Origin: Amorphochlora amoebiformis
Lineage: Eukaryota; Cercozoa; Chlorarachniophyceae
Length of the DNA: 64,000 nucleotides
Reading direction: 5' to 3'
Assembly (NCBI GenBank): GCA_054601695.1
Contig: BAAHQB010000092.1
Span: forward strand, 124,001-188,000
The first letter of the stretch is position 1; every line of letters starts with the position of its first letter. The position numbers and the translations under genes are program-made. Shown in pieces: positions 43,668 through 64,000 of this stretch. The notes beneath the pieces were generated by a model, which saw only the letters and a list, made by a program, of their open reading frames with translations, was not told the origin of the DNA and did no database searches.

Positions 43668-44367
43668 ACATATATATACATTAGATTCATAAAAAAAATT
43701 CACATCATAGTAAAATATATTTACATGTAAAATAAAGGTGAATCCTGACGGGACATGGAGTTGGAATCCAAGCGCTGAAAACATAGCTATAGGCTAGATA
43801 GGATCTAGATGATTATGAGCTTGTGACATGCATTAAGTTAGACTAGTTCTAGTAGTTAGAAGCAACCACAATGCTTGAATCGAATAAGCAGAATCGTTAA
43901 TTTACTAGATTTAGATAGTCTAGTACTAGTAGTAGAGACTAGACAATCTAGACAATCTAAATATGATCAGATAAGTAGGAATGATTACCATTAATGTAAA
44001 CATAAGTACTAGAAGTAGCTCCACTAGCTAGGCGGCTAGAAGCTCTAGAAGCTAGAGAAAGTAAAGCAACTAGCCTCGAATCTGTTATCTAGCTGGTCAA
44101 AATAATCTCTAGAATCTAGATATAACTAGATAATAGATGAAGGTTCTCGTATTAACATTTAAATCATGAATCAAACTGAACATGACCTGAGATGACCTGA
44201 ATCATTGAATGATGCTCACTGCCAGCAAGGCTGGTGACATCGATCGGCGTTCTCTCCGAGTCTAGGGTCGTTAAATATTGGAGCTTGAATCATTGCAGAC
44301 TTTTGCTATGCTAGATGGAGTATCTCTAGTATCTCGACTTTCTAGCTTTAGATCTTAGCCGCGACGT
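43446..44367. repeat. CTAG-rich spacer between convergent 3' ends
   Basis: A 922-bp tail-to-tail spacer between the FMO and EF-hand gene stops. The first ~350 bp hold (TA)n. From about 43795 to 44350 the sequence is rich in CTAG (GGATCTAGATGATT, CTAGTACTAGTAGTAG, AGCTCTAGAAGCTAGAG). No gene was seen in it. Confidence 0.6.
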
Positions 44368-55322
<10,955 letters not shown>

Positions 55323-55434
55323 GTCTCTTTTATATGTGGGGGTGTCACGGGGAGGCGTCACACCTGGGCTGCACGTGTACCGGGGTTCCGGGATCGGCCA
55401 CGGAGAATCCCGGAGAATCTCAGAGTCGTCCACG
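55323..55434. promoter_or_regulatory. Bidirectional promoter between EF-hand gene and RCHY1-like gene
   Basis: The minus-strand ATG (55322-55320) and the RCHY1-like ATG (55435) are 112 bp apart in GC-rich unique sequence. An alternative in-frame plus-strand ATG at 55321 would overlap the minus-strand ATG in a CATG palindrome. I favour 55435 because the protein from there starts with the conserved helical segment. Confidence 0.5.
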
Positions 55435-56778
55435 ATGTCCGAGCAAGATGGACAGAGGACCATCCAGGACGCGATTAGGAAGATAATGCGGGATAATAAG
55501 CTATCACATGACGAAAAAAAAGAAAAAATTCAAGAAATTTACAGAAAATCCAATCCGATGCTCAAGTTGTGTGCGTCAAACGAGACCGGGGACAGCGTGC
55601 CTACGTATCAGGTGCCCCGGAACTAAAACTGTACATTTTTACCTTGATGAGGGATAATTTCTTGGCCAGAACGAAGAGAAGAAAATTCTAGGGTGTAAGC
55701 ACTACAAGTAAGTCTCCCCTAATCCATTCCAGACACTTCCCCAGCTAAGAAATGCTATTTTCTGGGTGCAGACGGAAATGCAAATTGTTGTGTCCTGACT
55801 GTAATAAGTTGTTTACGTGCCGACACTGCCACGCTGCAACCGAGAAGCATCCATTCAGAAGGTACGTGTCGTTCTACCAACTAAGTTTTGTCTTTGGACT
55901 CAATGAAGTATTTTCTTGTCCCAATTAGGAAGCAAGTCTCGACCATGCTATGTATGTGCTGCTCTGAGTTACAACCCGTCGCTCAGTACTGCAGGAAATG
56001 CAAAGAGAATATGGCTAGATACTACTGTGGCACATGTATGGCAGATACACTTCTAACCCGCGTCGCTATCTCACTTTTGAGGGGTTGGGTTTGTGTTCTC
56101 AGGCAAGTTTTTTGACGACGAGCCAGAACGGGATATCTATCACTGCGAGAAATGTGGAATTTGTATTTACAAACTCTAACTTGACAACCTTGCCATTATG
56201 TAGCTAATATCTCCTTATTATCAGGCCGCCGCGGAAAGCCTGATGACTACTTTCATTGCGATAACTGTGGCAGCTGTGTATCGATCGATATCCAAGCCGA
56301 ACACAAGTGCTTTCGGAACTCGATATCGGCTGACTGTCCAGTCTGCGGTGATTACATGTTCACCTCAACGAAACTAGTTCGCTTCATGCAGTGCGGGTAC
56401 CATATTATAGCTCTCATACTTGAACGAAAATCATAATGTTGCCGTCTCAATCGCAAATTGACAATATTCCCGATGAAACCTAAGTATTCCATTCACTTGC
56501 TTAGGCACTGTATTCACTCCTCGTGCTACAAGGAGTACGCCCGACACCACTACACATGCCCAATTTGCAGGAAAAGTCTTGCAAATATGAGCAGCCTCTT
56601 CTCCCATATAGAGCGGATGCTGCAGACGCAAGAAATGCCGCCTGAGTTTAAGGATGTCACCGCTGAGATATACTGCAACGACTGCGAAAAGAAGTCCACC
56701 GCTCCATACCACTTCGTTTATCATAAGGTATGGCTCAGAATTATTATTTATATTGATATATATATATATATATATACA

Positions 56779-56836
<58 letters not shown>

Positions 56837-57004
56837 TATTTATATATATATATATATATACATATGTATATATTGTATGTGTAAATACAAAGTGTCTACA
56901 TTTACACACATATACATACACATTTATATATTCATTTGGCTTTTATAATTTATACATATGTTCATGCAAATGACAAAGATACACAATATATATACACACA
57001 TACA

Positions 57005-57035
<31 letters not shown>

Positions 57036-57171
57036 CTATATATGTATATATCTATGTGTATTGTTTACAGATATACATGTAGACATACAAAATATTTATG
57101 TATACACACACACATATATATAGATGTATAATATATATATATATATATATATTCTACAATATATGTATGTA

Positions 57172-57213
<42 letters not shown>

Positions 57214-57278
57214 AATATATATATTTACAGATTACCCACATATCTACGTATTTTTTTATATACATTTATTTATTTATT

Positions 57279-57320
<42 letters not shown>

Positions 57321-57916
57321 TTATAATCTAAAGGTAGAACAATATATATACATATATATATACATACATTATATTTACATACACGTTGTTACTATATATA
57401 TATTGATATATATATATATATATTATATATATATATATAATATATATATATTTATATATATAAATACAGATATAAATATATGATATCTATTTACATATAA
57501 TATATAGATACATATATATATATATATGTATATTTAAATGTAAATACAAGTAAATACATCTATGTACTTTTAAAAGTAAAGATATTGTGCGCATGTATTA
57601 TTCTAATTTAATATTATATGCAACATGTGTACGCAATATACATATCATAATATATATAATACATATATATATATATATATATATATATGAATTTATAGAT
57701 ATTGTGTATTGATGTATTTATAATTATTCATGAGCTTCGCGGAATACATATAAATACATGGAGAAATATAGATAGTGGATGTACATATATAATATATCTA
57801 TCTATATATATATATATATAAATACATATATTTACATGTACATATACGTATGTTGTTCGTTCACACTTGATACATTATTATTTTATTAAAAGTGTCTCAT
57901 GCGTATGCGATATATA

Positions 57917-57951
<35 letters not shown>

Positions 57952-58200
57952 AATATTTATATATATATATATATCATAGGGTATCTATACATATTTTATA
58001 TTTAATTTTTACAAATATAGATTTATTGATGTTTTACAATTCATGAGCTTTTGCATATTCGTATCTTTTGATCTCGCTTCTCACTCAATCTCTCTTTCTC
58101 TTTCCTATATGACTTTTGTTTTCAGTGCAATCCGTGCGGGTCGTTCAACACTCAGTTACTGAGAAAAGTAGGTCCCCAAGAAAAAAAAACGAACTCGTAG
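55435..58200 (+). CDS. RCHY1 (Pirh2)-like CHY and RING zinc-finger E3 ubiquitin ligase
   Basis: Such proteins transfer ubiquitin from an E2 to substrates. Exons: 55435-55570, 55692-55707, 55772-55861, 55929-56035, 56103-56162, 56225-56396, 56505-56727, 58126-58200; all phases agree, giving 292 residues, close to animal RCHY1. A short helical head ([18 protein letters not shown]) is followed by the CHY-type zinc finger ([15 protein letters not shown] onward, ending about residue 118), the CTCHY finger ([16 protein letters not shown], about 118-165), a RING-H2 domain (CPVC ... QCGHCIHSSC ... CPIC, about 171-215) and a C-terminal zinc ribbon (CNDCEKK ... CNPCGSF). All metal-binding pairs are present. 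The last intron splits the zinc ribbon. The first splice donor (AAGTTGT|GTGCGT) is inferred from phase. The early introns are only about 62-121 nt, the last 1,398 nt. Confidence 0.9.
56728..58125 (+). repeat. TA-rich last intron of the RCHY1-like gene
   Basis: This 1,398-bp intron is mostly (TA)n and AT-rich unique sequence, in contrast to the six other introns of the same gene, which are short and contain no TA arrays. Confidence 0.85.
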
Positions 58201-58923
58201 AGTTCCCAGCGTCACCAGATCGATCCGTTGGATTAAGCTTAGTATGTACAGCTGCATGATGCATCAGCTTTAACTAACCGTTAAGTGCAGCATACGGCAC
58301 TGTTCGACCTCGATATGCGAGTTACTCTAGAACCTAGAGAACTAGTAATTACGTAGTACTACGTGAGTAAGACCAGTAAGATTATAACTGCTATTATCTT
58401 GTTAACTATTCTAGTATTAATCCACAGCTCAGGCCTCGGAGATATCTAGATATGAAGGCTACTGACTAGACATATGCGCCACTATATATATTAGCTATAG
58501 CTAGTCTGAGCTCCGGCCCGCCACAATCAGCGGCGGTCGGGCCCAGGAGGTGATTTTAGCCACAGAGCTTCATGTAGTATTATCTAAGAAAAACGAGTTC
58601 TAAATAATGACTAGACATGATGTACTGGTAACTAGAGTAAGGATATGCTAGATATGGTTCTAGATGGTTAAGCACGAAACACGCATCATCGGCTAGTCAC
58701 GATGAGTGACAATAAGTTTTCATCGTTTTAATTAGTCTAGTTAGTCTACATGTATTGTATTGTGCAAATATACTTATAACTATAACATCTCATGATCCAG
58801 CTGAGCAGCCTAGACAGCCTAGTACGGAGATATCATCCATCGTCAATACATTCTAGGCAATTTATTTCTTGTATCTAGATCCAGCTTCTATACAGCATCT
58901 TGCAAATGCTCACATCCGCCGAG
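58201..58923. repeat. CTAG-rich spacer between convergent 3' ends
   Basis: A 723-bp tail-to-tail spacer between the RCHY1-like and TPR-like stops. It contains many CTAG words (ACTCTAGAACCTAGAG, ATATCTAGATATG, AGCTATAGCTAGTC, CAGCCTAGACAGCCTAG) and no TA array. No open frame of note. Confidence 0.6.
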
Positions 58924-59222
58924 TTAGTTATCTGGACGGCTGAAACCCCAGAGGGATATACGACAGATGCTCCTTGCCGTAGCGCTCACCACAGTGGAAA
59001 CGTCATTCAAAACCCCACTATTTCGCCTTGATGGAGCCTGTACAATATACAAGTTAGATAAAAATGTGTATGTGTGCCATATGACTGTTTATCAACATGT
59101 ATCTATGTATACACACATATTACATATATTATTTACATAATATACATGTATATATATATTATATATGTATGTAACAAACTTATAATCTAGATAATATATA
59201 CATATATATATATATACATATC

Positions 59223-59253
<31 letters not shown>

Positions 59254-60337
59254 ATATACATATATATATATATATATATACATACATACACACACATATA
59301 TTTGTAAGAGTATTTTTACGAACATAAATACTGTATGCTAATATATATATATATATATATATATAATATGTATATAAAGAATATATGTATATATATATAT
59401 ATATATATAAATATGTATATAATATTTATATAAAGAATATATATATATATATATATATAGTATATATAATATATATGTAAATATTATATATATATATATT
59501 TATATACATATATATATATATATATATCATAAGTATGTTATATATGAATATGTGAATATATTTTTAAAGCAATGATATGAATAGCATGAAAAGACGCCTC
59601 TTGATGGATGGATATCGATAGAGTGTAGATAAACAGCTATAGGTATGCGGGAGATCACTAGATCCCTGAGATTGCTGGAGATTGCCACATCCAGTACTGG
59701 ATACCCAAAAGTACAGGGTTTCAGTTATTGCGTTATTGCGTGGCAAGGCGTGATGTCACGCCATGTCACGCTCCCGCAGTTCAAAAATTTCAGCGTCTAT
59801 GCGCACAAACCCACTTTGTGGCAATCAAGTTAACATAATCCAAGCGGTCACACTCAAGCAGGTCTCAACTAAATCAAGAACTAGCAATGGTGTCTCGTAC
59901 TGCTGCGCTATATATATATATGTATGTATTTATATATACATATATTATATGTATATATGTATAGTGGGAGAGACCTGTAGATGAAGACTGAGGGGGAGCG
60001 AGAGCGAGAGAGAGGAGAGAGTGTGGAAGAGATAGAGAGAGCGAGGGAGTGAAGGAAGAGGGGGACCTCGCGCTCCGCAGCCTTAATTGCAGCTTTGAAC
60101 AAGCGTTCAGCTTCCATGTTTTCTCCTCTTTCCATTGCCTGACATTATATGAATATATGCATATATATATGTATGTAATTATATATATATATATATATGT
60201 ACATATTTTCATATTATAGACATGTATATGCACATATATAATATAAATATGTATTCCCACATATAAATATATATGTATATATCGAAACATATACATATAT
60301 ATATATTATTATATATATACATATATATATATATATC

Positions 60338-60395
<58 letters not shown>

Positions 60396-60569
60396 TGTAT
60401 CCCACCCCTCCGCCTTCCTCTCAACCTCATATGTCCCTTCAATCTCTCTAGCATAAAAAGATACATATCCACACATATATGAAGTATATAAATGTAAACA
60501 TAAGTATGTGCACATACACATAAATATTTGTAATATGGCTATAATTTGTATTCCCATGTATAATATATG

Positions 60570-60628
<59 letters not shown>

Positions 60629-61054
60629 GTTGTAACCCACCCCTCCTCCACCTTTCTTCTCCCCCTCATATGTTTTCAGCCCTCTAACTCTTTCCTCCCT
60701 CTCTGCTCTCTCTTAAACCCCTCACATTCTATCAGTTTTTGACATGACTCTTTTTTCCCGTATTCTGCTAGTTTTCCTCTCGTATTTTTACATGTAATTG
60801 TATGACTAGAGAGAGGAGAGAGAAGGTTTGAGATTGGTGAGGGTTGAACCTTGCGTGCAGCAAATTGAAGGCGAACATATAAGTACTCTCGACCAGCGCC
60901 GGGGGGCTGAGGGGATTTTCCCTGGTGATGTATATATGTGTATATATATATTTATATACATACATACAAATATATATATATATATATACATATATATATG
61001 TGTCTATATATATATTATATATATATATATATGTATGTATGTATATTTGTATAT

Positions 61055-61108
<54 letters not shown>

Positions 61109-61531
61109 AAGTATCGAAATGGGAATGTGAAATGGCTTATGCATGATATAATGTTCATGTCCATATATTACATATATATATATATATACATATATATAAA
61201 TATATAAAAATATATATTCATAATATATATGCGCATATTTATGGTAGGCCTTCCTCCCCAAGCCGCAATTTCACTTCCTCCCCCCTCTCATTTCCTCTCT
61301 TCCCTCTTTCATCATTCTTATTCAACGCTACACCTTCCCAATCCACTATTCCACTCTCAATGTTTTCCTCCTCTTCTTTTCTCTCCGTCTTCCTATCTCT
61401 CTCTCTCATTCTGGTTCCAATCCGAAAGCATCTGCTATACTTCACCTCTCGTCGAAGGTGTGTGCGTCTAGGGGCTCTTAGAGTTGAGGTTGATAGTTTG
61501 CCAGGTGTGCCGTGACGGGAACGTGCAGGGC

Positions 61532-61570
<39 letters not shown>

Positions 61571-61818
61571 ACATACATAATGTATGTATATGTGTACTTT
61601 GGTTGGTGAATAATGACGAATCCATTTTCTTCGACCTCTCCCTAAAATCAAACAAATAATTACATATATACATATGTATATGTAATATAAATTTTCATAT
61701 ATATATATGTGTATATATGCATATATATATATATATAGATATATACATAAGAATAAGTATATATATTTGATGCATATTTACCGTAATATGTATATATATG
61801 CGTACATATAATTATATA

Positions 61819-61860
<42 letters not shown>

Positions 61861-62184
61861 GTATATAGATATATACATAAGAATAAATACATGTTTGATG
61901 CATATTTACCGTAATATATATTTATATGTATATATATGTATATATGTATATATAAGCGTACATATGTGTTAGTTACATAATTTTAATCTCCAATCGACCT
62001 TCTGATCTTTGTTCGTTACCCGCCGAGCCTGTGCTGCTTGACCTCTCTTTCCTCGCGTTTCACGAGGATATTTAGATCTCGCTGTTCTGCTTTGTTTGTA
62101 TTTTTGTGAATACATAATATATATATATATATGTATATATGGAGATATATAGATATATACCAATATCTATATATATATATATAA

Positions 62185-62253
<69 letters not shown>

Positions 62254-62346
62254 GTAAAATTTTAAACCTTTTAACGTTTCGCCCGCCACTAGCCTTTGTC
62301 TGCCTCCGCTTCTTGTCTTCCCTATTAGCGAATATAATACATAAGA

Positions 62347-62388
<42 letters not shown>

Positions 62389-62471
62389 ACATGTATATAT
62401 GTGTGCATATATATATATATTATATATATATATATATATACATATGTAAACATATATATATATATATCTAC

Positions 62472-62514
<43 letters not shown>

Positions 62515-62563
62515 ATATGTAAACATATATATATATATATATATGTACATATATATATGTACT

Positions 62564-62605
<42 letters not shown>

Positions 62606-62619
62606 CATAAAATATCTAT

Positions 62620-62653
<34 letters not shown>

Positions 62654-62726
62654 TAAAGATAGATAAATTTATCTTTCTACATACTACATATATATATAAA
62701 TATATTTATATACACACACATATCAA

Positions 62727-62760
<34 letters not shown>

Positions 62761-62900
62761 ATTTGCACCTCTGTCGCTGGGCCAGAATCCTGGCCCGACT
62801 CCTCTGACTTTTCTCTTTGGTCTGAATTCCGACTCTGGATTCCGGGGCGTTCTTCCTCTAATATATACAGATATATGTACATAGATATATATTTTACGTA

Positions 62901-62937
<37 letters not shown>

Positions 62938-63232
62938 GTGTAAATATATAGAAATCTCCTACTATCTTGTCTTCCCTTTCTCGTTTCCCCCTAAGAGTAT
63001 TTCCTCTCCATATCCTTCCAGTTAATCTTTCCCCTTTTCTCTCACCCACACCCTCTCTCTTTCTGTCTTTCTCTCTGCTCGGAGACCTGGTTGTGGGTTC
63101 TGACCCGATTCTGGGTTCTAGGCGCGGAGAGATTGGGATTGGCGGTTGGTGGGGAGGCCGCGGGCATCGGCTAAAAGTTTGCGATGTGTATTAATGATTT
63201 TATACATACATACATACATACATATATTATAT

Positions 63233-63275
<43 letters not shown>

Positions 63276-63313
63276 AGTTTGAGATGGGTATTTATGTGTT
63301 TATATTATATATA

Positions 63314-63358
<45 letters not shown>

Positions 63359-63417
63359 AATATATACATAATATACATATAGATTAGATATATATATATA
63401 TTTACACGTATTTATAT

Positions 63418-63493
<76 letters not shown>

Positions 63494-63572
63494 GTATATA
63501 GCTCAAATATACATATGTATACATAAATATATATATATATATATATACATACATACATATATGTATATATAT

Positions 63573-63658
<86 letters not shown>

Positions 63659-63782
63659 TATATATCTTTATAGTTGGAGCGCGAGAGCAAAAGAGTATGC
63701 TATACCTCCATGGTTGATGTCGGCTTGGTGGGCGTTTTGAAGAGACTATATGTACATTTGTATATTTATATAATATATATGT

Positions 63783-63829
<47 letters not shown>

Positions 63830-63833
63830 TTTT

Positions 63834-63900
<67 letters not shown>

Positions 63901-64000
63901 CTAGATTTGTATATACAAGTATATATATATATATATATATATATATTCATGATCAGAGTTGTGGTGTCAACACGCGAGGCAGAGCAAGAAGTTACTCGCT
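58924..64000 (-). CDS. Basic protein with TPR-like C-terminal helices, 5' partial, not recognised
   Basis: Exons (minus order): 63706-63745, 63087-63170, 62769-62857, 62276-62321, 62020-62081, 61598-61641, 61446-61476, 60850-60906, 60426-60447, 60067-60138, 58924-59037. Phases agree throughout, giving about 220 residues before the right edge; bases 63996-64000 may be the end of a further upstream exon. The N-terminal half is Pro/Ser/Thr-rich then strongly basic ([14 protein letters not shown]). The C-terminal part has a helix pair with TPR-like spacing ([17 protein letters not shown], then [18 protein letters not shown]). A Ser/Arg-rich tail ends at TAA 58924-58926. A kinesin-light-chain-type TPR is one reading, but one repeat is too little to call a family. 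Confidence 0.5.
59641..59900 (+). repeat. Dispersed repeat family A, copy 3
   Basis: The segment starts GGTATGCGGGAGATCACTAG and continues with GAGATTGCTGGAGATTGC, CCAGTACTGGATACCC, ACAGGGTTTCAG, GTGATGTCACGCC, TGCGCACAAACCCAC and CAGGTCTCAACTAAATC with CTAGCAATGGTGTCTC. It shares its first half with the copy at 41708-41891 and its second half with 3829-4078. It lies in the TPR-like gene's last intron (59038-60066), which also contains TA arrays (59150-59530) and a GA-rich patch (59990-60060). Confidence 0.7.
60395..60690 (-). repeat. Duplicated exon/donor region in the TPR-like gene
   Basis: The 22-nt exon 60426-60447 and the ~35 nt after its donor are related to 60635-60690. Both read, on the minus strand, ACATATGAG followed by purine-rich sequence and GGGGTGGG(A/T)TACAA. 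In the upstream copy the donor GT is GG, so it looks inactive. Confidence 0.6.
61735..61970. repeat. Tandem duplication of ~120 bp in an intron
   Basis: GATATATACATAAGAATAA and TTTGATGCATATTTACCGTA occur in the same order at about 61738-61810 and 61867-61965, separated by (TA)n. Intronic in the TPR-like gene. Confidence 0.8.
63171..63705. repeat. TA-rich intron of the TPR-like gene
   Basis: The intron is nearly all (TA)n (about 63238-63275, 63300-63355, 63420-63490 and 63560-63656). No exon-like island was seen. The stretch 63746-63995 to its right is similarly TA-rich apart from the last ~45 bases. Confidence 0.85.

Noticed and set aside
63661-64000. Plus-strand exons at 63682-63745 (LERESKR) and 63956-64000
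   Set aside because: The frames do not join in phase; the minus-strand reading of 63706-63745 fits the TPR-like gene.

Overview
The window is nuclear DNA of an intron-dense eukaryote. Seven protein genes, read exon by exon, are embedded in very long (TA)n microsatellite tracts. The exons are short (about 16-300 nt, except in one coiled-coil gene), have balanced base composition, end in GT...AG and join in consistent phase. The introns are mostly (TA)n. A cilium-specific gene (dynein regulatory complex subunit 10) points to a flagellated organism. Two proteins start with a hydrophobic segment followed by an Arg/Ser/Thr-rich stretch, which would suit a protist with a complex plastid, but this is inference. 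I cannot name the species.

Layout from left to right: (1) a minus-strand exocyst Sec15/EXOC6-like gene whose 3' part runs off the left edge (1465-8240); (2) a plus-strand DRC10/IQCD-like gene (8345-16503); (3) a minus-strand gene for a predicted ~2,419-residue coiled-coil protein that I do not recognise (17267-33004); (4) a plus-strand flavin-containing monooxygenase (33394-43445); (5) a minus-strand membrane-associated EF-hand-like protein (44368-55322); (6) a plus-strand CHY/RING zinc-finger E3 ligase of the RCHY1 (Pirh2) type (55435-58200); (7) a minus-strand basic/TPR-like protein running off the right edge (58924-64000). Orientation alternates strictly, so every neighbour pair is head-to-head (ATG-to-ATG gaps of about 104, 389 and 112 bp) or tail-to-tail (spacers of about 763, 922 and 723 bp).

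All three tail-to-tail spacers are filled with CTAG-rich sequence free of (TA)n, while the introns carry the (TA)n. Introns also hold two families of dispersed non-TA repeats, a composite inverted repeat, a GGCGCC minisatellite, TTAGGG-like blocks and several local duplications centred on splice boundaries. One of these creates a possible 21-nt exon encoding exactly one extra heptad of the DRC10 coiled coil. The genes show no obvious common pathway; they cover vesicle tethering, cilium structure, redox metabolism, ubiquitination and a long coiled-coil scaffold.

Exon coordinates were assigned by eye from splice motifs, phase continuity and family resemblance. No alignment or transcript data were available.
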